From Paracoccaceae bacterium (GTDB taxonomy: Bacteria; Pseudomonadota; Alphaproteobacteria; Rhodobacterales; Rhodobacteraceae), in the NCBI GenBank assembly GCA_016936395.1, contig JAFGXY010000055.1:46628-110627 (forward strand): DNA of 64,000 bases, read 5' to 3'. The notes beneath the pieces are model-generated. The model was not told where the DNA came from and searched no databases. It saw only the letters and a list, made by a program, of their open reading frames with translations. Every line of letters starts with the position of its first letter. Position 1 is the first letter of the stretch. This document shows positions 44,548 through 52,647 of this stretch, piece after piece. The translations under genes were made by a program, and so were the position numbers.

Positions 44548-45336
44548 ATGACACGCGACAAAGTGGCAAACTGGTTGGAGCGGCCTGCGGTGGGCAATGC
44601 GATCATTGCGGTGATCCTGTTCAACGCGGTGATTCTGGGGCTTGAAACCTCGGACAGGGTGATGGCGCAGGCGGGGGGGCTGATCCATCTGCTGGACACC
44701 ATCTGCCTGTCGATCTTCGTGGTCGAGCTGTTGGCCAAGATCTATGCCCATGGCGCGCGTTTCTTCCGCAACGGCTGGAACCTGTTTGATCTGGTGATCA
44801 TCGGCATTGCCCTGATACCAGCCGGACAAGGGCTGTCGGTGTTGCGGGCGCTGCGGATATTGCGGCTGTTGCGGGTGATTTCGGTCGCCCCGCGCCTGCG
44901 CCGGGTGGTCGAGGGGTTCATCACCGCCTTGCCGGGCATGGGGTCGGTGTTCTTGCTGATGGCGATCATCTTCTACATCGGCTCGGTGATGGCGACCAAG
45001 CTGTTCGGGGACGGATTTCCCGAATGGTTCGGCGATCTGGGCAGTTCGGCCTATACGCTGTTTCAGGTGATGACGCTGGAAAGCTGGTCGATGGGCATCG
45101 TGCGCCCGGTGATGGACAGCTATCCCTATGCCTGGGCGTTCTTTGTGCCGTTCATCATGGTCACCACCTTTGCCGTGGTGAACCTGCTGGTGGGTCTAAT
45201 CGTCAATTCGATGCAGGCGGCCCATTCCGAGGAAGACAACCAGAAGACCGATGCCTATCGCGATGAGGTGCTGAACCGGCTTGCCGCCATCGAGGCCCGG
45301 CTGTCCAAGGCAGATGACACATCCGTGAGCGGATAG
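44548..45336 (+). CDS. Voltage-gated sodium channel of the NaChBac/NavSp type
   Basis: This 262-residue channel subunit has six membrane segments. S4 carries arginines at 100, 103, 106 and 109 (VLRALRILRLLR). The selectivity filter TLESWSM at residues 176-182 is that of bacterial sodium channels. After S6 (VNLLVGLIVNSM) a charged coiled coil mediates tetramer assembly. NavSp from Rhodobacter sphaeroides is a studied relative. It may link sodium entry to motility or pH; no direct neighbour supports a role. The next gene begins 66 bases later. Confidence 0.94.
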   Translation: MTRDKVANWLERPAVGNAIIAVILFNAVILGLETSDRVMAQAGGLIHLLDTICLSIFVVELLAKIYAHGARFFRNGWNLFDLVIIGIALIPAGQGLSVLRALRILRLLRVISVAPRLRRVVEGFITALPGMGSVFLLMAIIFYIGSVMATKLFGDGFPEWFGDLGSSAYTLFQVMTLESWSMGIVRPVMDSYPYAWAFFVPFIMVTTFAVVNLLVGLIVNSMQAAHSEEDNQKTDAYRDEVLNRLAAIEARLSKADDTSVSG

Positions 45337-45402
45337 GGCATGAAAGCGGCTGTGCAGGTGGGCGGTTTTTCGCTAAGCGAGGCGAAAAAGGGGCGTGCGG
45401 GC

Positions 45403-45894
45403 ATGTGGATCTTCAGACTTGTGGCCATCCTGGCTTTGGCTTTCGGGCTGTCCGCTTGTGCCAGCAAATTCAAGACCTACAACGGGCCTGCGGTCACGTC
45501 GGTTCAGGTGCATAAGGCGGATCGGAAGATGTATCTGCTGCATCATGAAAAGGTGCTGGAGTCCTACAACGTCGCCTTGGGATGGGCACCTACCGGGCAC
45601 AAGGCCTTCGAAGGCGACGGCAAGACCCCCGAGGGCAGCTATTTCATCGACCGGCGCAACCCCAATTCCGAGTTTCATCTTTCGATCGGGATTTCCTATC
45701 CGAACCAAGCGGATCGCGCCTTTGCCGCGGCGCAGGGTAAAAGCCCGGGCGGCGACATCTTCATTCACGGCTGGTCCCGCAAGCCGATCCGTCGGCGCGA
45801 TTGGACGGCAGGCTGCATTTCGGTCAAGGACCGCGAAATGGAAATGATTTACGCGATGGTCAGGGATGGCACCCCGATCCACATCCTGCCATGA
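45403..45894 (+). CDS. YkuD-domain L,D-transpeptidase lipoprotein
   Basis: This 163-residue protein has a lipoprotein signal peptide (MWIFRLVAILALAFG, lipobox LSAC, Cys19). The YkuD domain contains IFIHGWSRK and TAGCISVKD, the catalytic His and Cys. It would cross-link peptidoglycan or attach proteins to it in the periplasm. ATG 45403 gives a clean signal peptide; an in-frame ATG at 45340 would add 21 residues. It is convergent with the CAP-domain lipoprotein six bases away. Confidence 0.85.
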   Translation: MWIFRLVAILALAFGLSACASKFKTYNGPAVTSVQVHKADRKMYLLHHEKVLESYNVALGWAPTGHKAFEGDGKTPEGSYFIDRRNPNSEFHLSIGISYPNQADRAFAAAQGKSPGGDIFIHGWSRKPIRRRDWTAGCISVKDREMEMIYAMVRDGTPIHILP

Positions 45895-45900
45895 CGGCGG

Positions 45901-46416
45901 TCAGCCACCGATTTCCAGGCACCACCAGATTTTGCCATTCGGTTCTTGATACCAGGCAAAGCCGATATCCCGCGCTTCGGGATCAAGGATCACGGCGCGG
46001 GTGTCTTCGCGTTTCATCCAGGTGGCAAGGGTGATCAGCTCCGTCTCGAATGTCTCAGAGATCGTTTCGCCCCGCCAGATGCCCGTGTAACCCGCCCGCT
46101 GCGCACGGGTCAGCGGCGATGAGCCATCGGATCCGAAGTTCCACGGCCGGTTTTGAACCGACATGTCGCGTGCATGGGTGGCCGCGGCGGCGTTCAGCGC
46201 GGCGTTGAACGCCAGAGGTGGCGCCGACTGGGCGCGGCGCAGGGCGTTGACCGCGTCAAGCAAGCGGAAAGAGATCTCGTTTTCCGACCCCGGGCGGATC
46301 TTGTAAACCTGCGGCAACGGCTGACCATCGGGCCCGACGCGGACGGCTGCTGCTTGCGACACGCAGCCCGACAAAAACCCCACCGCGCCGAGGGTCAGGA
46401 CCATTCGTCTGTTCAT
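45901..46416 (-). CDS. CAP-domain (SCP/PR-1) lipoprotein
   Basis: This 171-residue protein has a lipobox (FLSGC, Cys18) and a CAP fold, with FNAALNAAAATHARDM, the GYTGIWRGETIS strand and a final WWCLEIGG. It is anchored to a membrane on the periplasmic side. Bacterial CAP proteins are often linked to cell-wall metabolism, but their activity is unclear. Two L,D-transpeptidases flank it, which favours an envelope role. Confidence 0.86.
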   Translation of the reverse strand: MNRRMVLTLGAVGFLSGCVSQAAAVRVGPDGQPLPQVYKIRPGSENEISFRLLDAVNALRRAQSAPPLAFNAALNAAAATHARDMSVQNRPWNFGSDGSSPLTRAQRAGYTGIWRGETISETFETELITLATWMKREDTRAVILDPEARDIGFAWYQEPNGKIWWCLEIGG

Positions 46417-46595
46417 CTTGATGTCCGTTCGATCATTGTTGCGCGGCTGCGGCCATATTGCGGTTCTTTACCGAAAGCGGCGGTGGACTTCAAACCCAAC
46501 TCTGCGTGACTTTGCCGAGTGACATCTGTTTGATTTGCGACTTTGCGCCGAACTGAGTATGCAACGGCAAAGTAACATGGTCAGGAGACCTCAGG

Positions 46596-47201
46596 ATGAG
46601 TGTCGCAAAACCCGGGCATCAGAGCCGGCGCGTCTTCATGGGAACGGCAGCCGCCGGTTTGACGGCAAGCCTGACGCCCGTCTGGGCGATGAATGGATCG
46701 ACCGAAGAAGACGCCGACGTTCTGGCAGGCAGCGTTCGCAACAATATCTCAAGCTTTCGGATGCTGCGGTGGCAAGACTACTTCGAGGACACCCGAAAGG
46801 GGGCGATTCTGGTCGACATAACCTCACGCGCGCTGCATTTCTGGTCTGAGGATCAGTCGATCTACCGGCTGTATCCAACCTCGGTTCCGCTGACGGAAGA
46901 TCTGACCCGGCGCGGGCGGACCGAGGTGGTGCAAAAAGTGGTGGCCCCAAGCTGGCGCCCGACCCCGTCGATGAAAGAGCGCAACCCCGAATGGCCGGAT
47001 GTGGTTGAGGGCGGTGCGCCTGATAACCCTTTGGGAACCCATGCGCTTTATCTGGCATGGACCTATTACCGGATTCATGGCACGCATGATACGCGCAAAA
47101 TCGGGCGTCGGTCATCTAACGGTTGCGTCGGTCTTTACAACGAGCATATCGCCGAGTTGTTTTCGCTGGCGCAGGTTGGCACGCAGGTGTTGCTAATTTG
47201 A
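46596..47201 (+). CDS. Tat-exported YkuD L,D-transpeptidase
   Basis: This 201-residue protein starts with a twin-arginine signal (SRRVFM, Arg11-Arg12, then GTAAAGLTASLTPVWA). The YkuD motif has HGTHD (His161) and SSNGCVGLYN (Cys177), the exact catalytic layout of the ErfK/YbiS family. It makes L,D cross-links or anchors lipoproteins to peptidoglycan. ATG 46596 has an AGGAGACCTCAGG sequence upstream. It is divergent from the CAP gene across a 179-base gap. Confidence 0.92.
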   Translation: MSVAKPGHQSRRVFMGTAAAGLTASLTPVWAMNGSTEEDADVLAGSVRNNISSFRMLRWQDYFEDTRKGAILVDITSRALHFWSEDQSIYRLYPTSVPLTEDLTRRGRTEVVQKVVAPSWRPTPSMKERNPEWPDVVEGGAPDNPLGTHALYLAWTYYRIHGTHDTRKIGRRSSNGCVGLYNEHIAELFSLAQVGTQVLLI

Positions 47202-47348
47202 CGACAAGTCGTTGAAGCGATTGCACCCCTTACAAGCCAGATTGCAAATGCTGCGCCAAGCCGGTTATGAAGGCATTACGAGGTACAGTCTTGGGTGCAT
47301 GTCGTCGCCTCTGCAACATACGGCGATATGCAATAACTGGAGGTTATT

Positions 47349-47528
47349 ATGAAGAAACTTGCGCTCGCTGCCGCTCTGACGGTTGCTGCATCCACCGCTT
47401 TCGCTGGCGGCATGGTTGAACCGGTCATGGAACCGGAAGTTGTTGCTGCTGCGACCTCGTCGTCGGCTGGTGGCATCATTGTTCCGCTGCTGCTCCTGCT
47501 CGTGATCGCAGCTGCTGCATCGAACTGA
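47349..47528 (+). CDS. Small secreted YjbE-like protein (59 residues)
   Basis: This ORF encodes 59 residues. A signal peptide (MKKLALAAALTVAASTAFA) is followed by a short acidic, proline-containing stretch (GGMVEPVMEPEVV), then AATSSSAGG and a hydrophobic tail (IIVPLLLLLVIAAAAS). A TGGAGG ribosome-binding site lies seven bases upstream and a perfect terminator follows, so this is a real, single-gene transcript. The plan matches the small protein at 57707 in the exopolysaccharide cluster. Function is unknown; a surface or envelope role is inferred. Confidence 0.85.
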   Translation: MKKLALAAALTVAASTAFAGGMVEPVMEPEVVAAATSSSAGGIIVPLLLLLVIAAAASN

Positions 47529-47550
47529 TCTTCGGATCATCGACAACAAA

Positions 47551-47580
47551 AAGGCGACAGGGAAACCTGTCGCCTTTTTT
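47551..47580 (+). terminator. Strong Rho-independent terminator after the small secreted protein gene
   Basis: AAGGCGACAGG and CCTGTCGCCTT form a perfect 11-bp stem with a GAAA tetraloop, followed by TTTT. It lies 22 bases after the stop and before the convergent hemH. Confidence 0.95.
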
Positions 47581-47609
47581 CTTTGCCCCCAGATGTTGCT
47601 GACTGCGCC

Positions 47610-48710
47610 TTACCGCAGCCAGCCGGCCAGATTGTCTTCGATCACCGCCAGAAGGGCGGTGATATGGGCGTCGTCATCGTTCAGGCAGGGGATGTAGGTG
47701 AAGGTCTCGCCCCCGGCATGTTCAAAGGCTTCGCGAATCTCGCCGTTGATTTCCTCAAGCGTTTCGATGCAGTCGGCGGAAAACGCCGGCGCCATCACGG
47801 CGATGTTCTTCTTGCCCTGCTTTGCCAGTTCGGCGACATGTTCCACCGTGTAGGGCTTTAGCCATTCTTCCGGGCCAAAGACCGACTGGAACGTGGTGTC
47901 TATGCTGTCCTTGTCCCAGCCCAGCCGCTCGCGCAGCAGGCGCGAGGTCTTGGCGCATTGGCAATAGTAGGGGTCGCCTTCCATCAGATAGCGTTGCGGC
48001 ATGCCGTGATAGCTGGCGACCAGCACGTCGGGTTTGACCTCCATCGCCGCATAGGCGCGTTCCACCGATTGGGCCAGGGCGTCGATATAAAGCGGGTGCG
48101 CGAAATACTCGGCCACGGTGCGCACGGCGGGCTGGCGCTTTTCCTTCATCATGGCGCGAAAGAACTGGTCATTTGCGGTGGCCGATGTGGCCCCTGCGTA
48201 ATGCGGGTAAAGCGGGAAGAACAGGATCTTTTCACACCCGGCCTCGACCATCGCGCGCACCTTTGATTCGGTGGACGGATTGCCGTAGCGCATGCAGAAA
48301 TCGACAATGATGCTGTCGCCATGCCGGGCGGCGATGCCGTCGGCGATCTTGCGGGTCTGGTCCTTGGTGATGGTCAGCAGCGGGCTTTCGTTCAGCTCAT
48401 GGTTCCAGATCAGCTTGTAATTGGCGCCCGAGGAAAAGGGCCGCTTGGTCAGGATCACCAGTTGCAGCAAGGGCTGCCAAAGCCACGCCGAGTAATCGAC
48501 CACGCGCTTGTCGGACAGAAACTCGTTCAGATAGCGGCGCATGGACCAATAGTCATAGTTGTCGGGGGTGCCAAGGTTGGCCAGCAGCACGCCGATCTTG
48601 GCCCGACGCACCGGCGGATGGTCTGCGGGCGCATGGGTCAGCCGGCCCTCGCCGGGATGGATCACGGTGCTGGGCATCGCAGGGGAATGGCCGTGCTTGG
48701 CATCGAGCAT
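47610..48710 (-). CDS. hemH: Ferrochelatase
   Basis: This 366-residue enzyme inserts iron into protoporphyrin IX, the last step of heme synthesis. Family segments include IGVLLANLGTPD, ILFFPLYPHYAGATSATA and the active histidine in SYHGMPQRY, then the conserved EEWLKPYTVE. A CQCAKTSRLL pair may help hold a [2Fe-2S] cluster, as in some alphaproteobacterial forms. ATG 48710 has an AAGGA sequence nine bases upstream; ATG 48734 is an alternative without one. An N-terminal stretch of about 35 residues precedes the core. Confidence 0.95.
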   Translation of the reverse strand: MLDAKHGHSPAMPSTVIHPGEGRLTHAPADHPPVRRAKIGVLLANLGTPDNYDYWSMRRYLNEFLSDKRVVDYSAWLWQPLLQLVILTKRPFSSGANYKLIWNHELNESPLLTITKDQTRKIADGIAARHGDSIIVDFCMRYGNPSTESKVRAMVEAGCEKILFFPLYPHYAGATSATANDQFFRAMMKEKRQPAVRTVAEYFAHPLYIDALAQSVERAYAAMEVKPDVLVASYHGMPQRYLMEGDPYYCQCAKTSRLLRERLGWDKDSIDTTFQSVFGPEEWLKPYTVEHVAELAKQGKKNIAVMAPAFSADCIETLEEINGEIREAFEHAGGETFTYIPCLNDDDAHITALLAVIEDNLAGWLR

Positions 48711-48769
48711 CGTTTCTTGTCCTTGGTTGGTCATAAGCTAGAGGGGACATATAGGCTTATGCGCCGGGG

Positions 48770-49588
48770 TCAACCGCTGGGATCTGGCGAAAACAGCGGC
48801 ATTTCAGCAGTTTTCAGGGCGTCGGCCAGCCTGTTCTGCGCCGAACCGGGGCGAAGCGGCTTTTGCTGGCTGTCATGCGGGGCCCAGCCGGTCAGGCAAA
48901 TGATCTCGAACGTGGCCGGGATGCGGCCTTCTGTATCGGCATGGCGGGCCTGATAGATCTGGGCGGCACGGCGCATCACGCCCGGTGCCGTGGGGCGGCG
49001 CAGGCGGCTGGCAAGGGCATTGGCCTCGCCCATGGCGCGCAGGTCATGCATCAGGTGCCAAGCGTCGCGATAGCGCACGGTCTGGGTAAAACCATCGGCC
49101 ACCGGCAGCGCAAAGCCCGCGCGTTGCAGCAAAGCCCCCAGATCGCGAATTTCGCCCATCGGCAGAATGCGCGGCGACAGACCGCCCGTCACCTCAACCT
49201 CGGCCTGGGCCAGACAGCTGCGCAATTCGTGCAGGGTCTGGCCGCCGAACAGAAAGGCCATGAACAGCCCATCGGGGCGCAAGGCATGACGACATTGCAC
49301 CAACTGGCCCACGGGGTCATTCGCCCAGTGCAGGGCGAGGGCGTGGATCACAAGGTCGTGCGTTCCGGGTGTCAGGGCCAGAACCTCATCATCGGGCGTG
49401 GTTTTGCCGATTTCCCGCCACTGTTCGGGAAAACCCGTCACCACGGCGGACGCTGTAAAGGTTCTGTTAACCTCGATGAGCCTTTCCTGAATTTCGGCGC
49501 GCACCTCATCATGCAGGAAGAAGGCCGTCGCGCGGGCACGGTTGCGCGACAGGGCGGTGCGGTCGGTCAGGATGGGGGGCGTCTGCAT
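48770..49588 (-). CDS. Methyltransferase-like protein of the BioC/NDUFAF5 type, motif I missing
   Basis: The 272-residue product matches the NDUFAF5/BioC-like family in RNRARATAFFLHDEV, HDLVIHALALHWANDPVGQL and ALRPDGLFMAFLFGG. The expected glycine-rich SAM loop (motif I, DxGxGxG) is not seen after the EVNRTF segment; the sequence there is TASAVVTGFPEQW. The protein may bind SAM differently or have lost catalysis. Human NDUFAF5 hydroxylates a complex I subunit and also lacks simple methyltransferase activity. It is divergent from comF, 24 bases apart. Confidence 0.72.
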   Translation of the reverse strand: MQTPPILTDRTALSRNRARATAFFLHDEVRAEIQERLIEVNRTFTASAVVTGFPEQWREIGKTTPDDEVLALTPGTHDLVIHALALHWANDPVGQLVQCRHALRPDGLFMAFLFGGQTLHELRSCLAQAEVEVTGGLSPRILPMGEIRDLGALLQRAGFALPVADGFTQTVRYRDAWHLMHDLRAMGEANALASRLRRPTAPGVMRRAAQIYQARHADTEGRIPATFEIICLTGWAPHDSQQKPLRPGSAQNRLADALKTAEMPLFSPDPSG

Positions 49589-49612
49589 GGCGCAAAAGAT
49601 GGAGCGGTAGCA

Positions 49613-50338
49613 ATGGGATTGCAAGCGACACTGCTGCATCTGGTCTACCCGCCGCAATGTGTGGCCTGCGATGCCTTGGTCACCACCGATTTCGGCCTTT
49701 GCGCCGATTGCTGGCGCGACACGCCGTTCATCACCGGGCTGGTGTGCGATCAATGCGGCACGCCCTTGCCGGGGCAGGACCCCGGCCATGCGGTGCAATG
49801 CGATGACTGCCTGACCATCGCGCGCCCCTGGTCGCGCGGGCGGGCGGCGATGCTGTATCGCGACAAGGCGCGCGAGATGGTGCTTGGCCTGAAGCATGGA
49901 GACCGGCTGGACCTTGCCCGCCCGGCAGGGGCGTGGCTGCTGCGGGCGGCACAGCCGATCTTTCAGCCGGGCATGCTGGTGGCCCCGGTGCCGCTGCATT
50001 GGATGCGGCTGTTCAGGCGGCGCTACAACCAGTCGGCCTTGCTGTCGGCGCAGGTGGCGCGGCTGGCGCGGCTTGCGCATTGCCCCGATCTGTTGACCCG
50101 CCGTCGCAACACCGGCAGTCAGGAAGGCCGCAGCCGCGATGGCCGCTTTGCCAATATGGCCGACAGCATTGCCCTGCATCCGCGCCGTGCGGGTCTGGTT
50201 GACGGGCGGCATGTGCTGCTGGTCGACGATGTGATGACATCGGGGGCCACCTTGGCCGCGGCGGCCGAGGCCTGTCTGGCCCAGGGTGCAACAGAGATAT
50301 CGGTTCTTGTTTTGTGTCGCGTTGCGAAGGAGGGGTAA
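49613..50338 (+). CDS. comF: ComF-family phosphoribosyltransferase-like protein
   Basis: This 241-residue protein has N-terminal zinc-finger cysteines (PPQCVACDALV, LCADCW, CDQCGTPLPG and CDDCL), the RRRYNQSALLSAQVAR helix, and the PRPP-binding loop VLLVDDVMTSGATL. ComF proteins help DNA uptake in competent bacteria; in others their role is uncertain. ATG 49613 begins the family N-terminus. The open frame extends far upstream without support. grxC follows after 40 bases. Confidence 0.92.
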   Translation: MGLQATLLHLVYPPQCVACDALVTTDFGLCADCWRDTPFITGLVCDQCGTPLPGQDPGHAVQCDDCLTIARPWSRGRAAMLYRDKAREMVLGLKHGDRLDLARPAGAWLLRAAQPIFQPGMLVAPVPLHWMRLFRRRYNQSALLSAQVARLARLAHCPDLLTRRRNTGSQEGRSRDGRFANMADSIALHPRRAGLVDGRHVLLVDDVMTSGATLAAAAEACLAQGATEISVLVLCRVAKEG

Positions 50339-50378
50339 TCCCGTATAGTCCCTGTGCAGTCATTGCACAGGACAGCCG

Positions 50379-50636
50379 ATGAAGACCGTTGAAATCTATA
50401 CCACCCCGTCTTGCCCCTATTGCATCGCGGCCAAGCGACTGCTGGACGGCAAGGGCGTTGCCTATACCGAGATTGATGTCAGCCGCGACATGGCAAAGCG
50501 GCAGGAAATGCGGACGCGGGCACAGGGCCGCTATACCGTGCCACAGATATTCATCGACGGGGCCTATGTCGGTGATTGCGATCACATTCATCTGCTGGAC
50601 CATCGCAAGCAGCTTGATGACCTGTTGGCAGACTGA
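50379..50636 (+). CDS. grxC: Glutaredoxin 3
   Basis: This 85-residue protein has the dithiol active site CPYC at residues 12-15 and the glutathione-binding segments TVPQIFIDG and GDCDHIHLLD. It reduces disulfides and glutathionylated proteins using glutathione. The TGA stop shares its last base with the ATG of the next gene (TGATG), so they are translationally coupled, as in other alphaproteobacteria. Confidence 0.96.
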   Translation: MKTVEIYTTPSCPYCIAAKRLLDGKGVAYTEIDVSRDMAKRQEMRTRAQGRYTVPQIFIDGAYVGDCDHIHLLDHRKQLDDLLAD

Positions 50637-51481
50637 TGCGGGCCGGTCTGGTGCAACTGACGGTCAGCGATGACCCTGCGGCGAACCTGCCCAAGACACT
50701 GGCGCTGGTGCGGGCGGCGGTGTCGGGGGGGGCGGGCTTTGTGCTGACGCCGGAATGCACCAATGCGCTGTCGTCGAACCGCGACCATCAGCGCGCGGTG
50801 TTGCACCCCGAGGAGACCGACCCGACGCTGGCCGCCTTGCGCGATGAGGCGGCAAAGCTGGGGATCTGGCTGCTGATCGGGTCATTGGGGATAAAGACCG
50901 AGGATGCTGACGGGCGTTTTGCGAACAGGTCTTTCCTGATCGGGCCGGATGGGGCGATTGTGGCGCGCTATGACAAGATCCACATGTTTGATGTGAACGT
51001 GTCTGACACCGAGGTGTATCGCGAATCCGCGGGCTATCGGCCCGGCTCCAGAGCGACGCTGGCAGAGACGCCGTTCGGCCGGATCGGGATGACGGTGTGC
51101 TATGACCTGCGGTTTCCTAAGCTGCACCGGGCTTTGGCGCAGGCGGGGGCGCAGATTCTGACGGTTCCGGCGGCGTTCAACCACATCACCGGTGCCGCGC
51201 ATTGGGAGGTGCTGTTGCGCGCCCGTGCGATTGAGACCGGGTGCTATGTGCTGGCCCCGGCGCAAACCGGCTTTCACCCCGAAACGGCGGGCAAGGGGCG
51301 GCGGACGCATGGGCATTCGCTGGTGGTGGCCCCTTGGGGAGAGGTGTTGGCCGATGCAGGCGAAGAACCGGGTGTGGTCTTTGCCGAAATCGATCTGGCG
51401 CAGGTGGCGGCGGCGCGGGCGCGGGTGCCTTCGCTGTTGCACGACCGGGAATTCACGATGTCAGGTGTCGCGGGGCCATGA
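50636..51481 (+). CDS. Nitrilase-family carbon-nitrogen hydrolase, NIT1-like
   Basis: This 281-residue protein has the catalytic triad Glu40 (LTPECTN), Lys114 (RYDKIHMFDV) and Cys155 (TVCYDLRFP). DKIHMFDV and the following loop match deaminated-glutathione amidases of the Nit1 group. The tight coupling to grxC supports a role in glutathione quality control. It overlaps the MarR gene by ATGA at the 3' end. Confidence 0.92.
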   Translation: MRAGLVQLTVSDDPAANLPKTLALVRAAVSGGAGFVLTPECTNALSSNRDHQRAVLHPEETDPTLAALRDEAAKLGIWLLIGSLGIKTEDADGRFANRSFLIGPDGAIVARYDKIHMFDVNVSDTEVYRESAGYRPGSRATLAETPFGRIGMTVCYDLRFPKLHRALAQAGAQILTVPAAFNHITGAAHWEVLLRARAIETGCYVLAPAQTGFHPETAGKGRRTHGHSLVVAPWGEVLADAGEEPGVVFAEIDLAQVAAARARVPSLLHDREFTMSGVAGP

Positions 51482-51927
51482 CCGAGTCCGACCGCACCGA
51501 GGACATTGCCGTTTCCCTGTTCGGCGAGCTGTTCATGGCCGATCAGCTTGCCCGCAACCGGATTTCCAAGGTGCTGCCGAAGGGGATGGAGCTGTCGCAT
51601 TTCGGGGTGCTGAACCATCTGGCGCGGCTGAACGAAGAACGCACCCCGGCGCAGCTGGCGCGGTCGTTTCATGTGACGCGCGGTGCGATGACCAACACGC
51701 TGGCCAAGCTGGAATGGGCCGGGCATGTGCATATCCGACCCGACTGGGATGATGCCCGGCGCAAGTTCGTGGCGATCAGCCCGTCAGGCCGGGCAGCGCG
51801 CGATGCGGCGGTGCAGGCGGTGGCCCCGCTGATTGCCGAGGTCGTGCAGGCGCTGGGCGCAGACCGGGTGCGGGCGCTGCTGCCGGTCTTGCGTGAGATG
51901 CGGACGCGGCTGGAAGGCGATGGCTGA
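51478..51927 (+). CDS. MarR-family transcriptional regulator
   Basis: The 149-residue product has the MarR winged helix: ELSHFGVLNHLARL, RTPAQLARSFHVTRGAMTNTLAKLEWAGHV and a wing with DARRKFVAISPSG. The effector and targets are unknown. It overlaps the amidase gene by four bases, so it is the last of the comF-grxC-nit-marR run. Its neighbours downstream are polysaccharide genes. Confidence 0.9.
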   Translation: MTESDRTEDIAVSLFGELFMADQLARNRISKVLPKGMELSHFGVLNHLARLNEERTPAQLARSFHVTRGAMTNTLAKLEWAGHVHIRPDWDDARRKFVAISPSGRAARDAAVQAVAPLIAEVVQALGADRVRALLPVLREMRTRLEGDG

Positions 51928-51981
51928 ACGGACGAGATCAACACCGACCACGCAAGGTCGCTGGCGGCGCGGGTGGTCTGC

Positions 51982-52611
51982 ATGACCCCGGCCAAGCGAC
52001 TGTTTGACATCGCGGCGGCGCTGTTTCTGGCGACCGTGCTGGCGCTGCCCTTTGCCGGCCTGCTGGTCTATCTGCTGATCAGGCAGGGCCGACCGGTGTT
52101 TTACCTGTCCGAGCGGATGCGCACGCCCGACCGGCCCTTTCAACTTTGCAAGCTGCGCACGATGCGGGTGGTGGCGCAGGACGCTGGCGTGTCGGGCGGG
52201 GACAAGGCCGACCGCGTCACGCCCATCGGGCGCTGGCTGCGAAAATATCGTGCGGATGAGATACCCCAGCTTTGGAACGTCCTGAAAGGCGATATGAGCT
52301 TTGTCGGGCCGCGTCCCCCGCTTCGCAGCTATGTCGAGCGGTATCCGCAGATTTACGCTGAAGTGCTGCGGTCGCGGCCCGGAATTACCGGATTGGCGAC
52401 GCTGCATTTTCACCGTCATGAGGAAATGCTGCTGCAAGAATGCACCACGCCGGAAGAAACCGACGCGGTCTATGCGTGCCGATGCGTGCCAAGAAAGGCA
52501 CGGTTGGACATGATCTATAGCAAACGCCGAAATCTGTGCAGCGACTTTGTGCTGATGGTCAAAACCTTGCGCGGAGTGTCACGTAAGCCGCCTAAAAACC
52601 AATCAGGTTGA
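51982..52611 (+). CDS. Sugar-phosphate transferase (polyprenyl-phosphate, WcaJ/PglC type)
   Basis: This 209-residue protein has one membrane segment (LFDIAAALFLATVLALPFAG) and the bacterial sugar transferase core: FQLCKLRTMRV, TPIGRWLRKYRADEIPQLWNVLKGDMSFVGPRPP (around residues 79-112) and RSRPGITGLATLHF. It starts lipid-linked glycan assembly by moving a sugar phosphate onto undecaprenyl phosphate. ATG 51982 fits the family start; GTG 51973 is an alternative. It is the first gene of the polysaccharide module. Confidence 0.92.
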   Translation: MTPAKRLFDIAAALFLATVLALPFAGLLVYLLIRQGRPVFYLSERMRTPDRPFQLCKLRTMRVVAQDAGVSGGDKADRVTPIGRWLRKYRADEIPQLWNVLKGDMSFVGPRPPLRSYVERYPQIYAEVLRSRPGITGLATLHFHRHEEMLLQECTTPEETDAVYACRCVPRKARLDMIYSKRRNLCSDFVLMVKTLRGVSRKPPKNQSG

Positions 52612-52647
52612 AGAGGGCCGGCTTTAAGGTTATGGCCGCTCTTGTGA

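Noticed and set aside
52472..52490. Possible frameshift at a 9-bp direct repeat (ATGCGTGCC, 10-base period) in the sugar transferase gene
   Set aside because: The frame stays open and the residues after the repeat (CVPRKARLDMIY) match the family, so the frame is correct.
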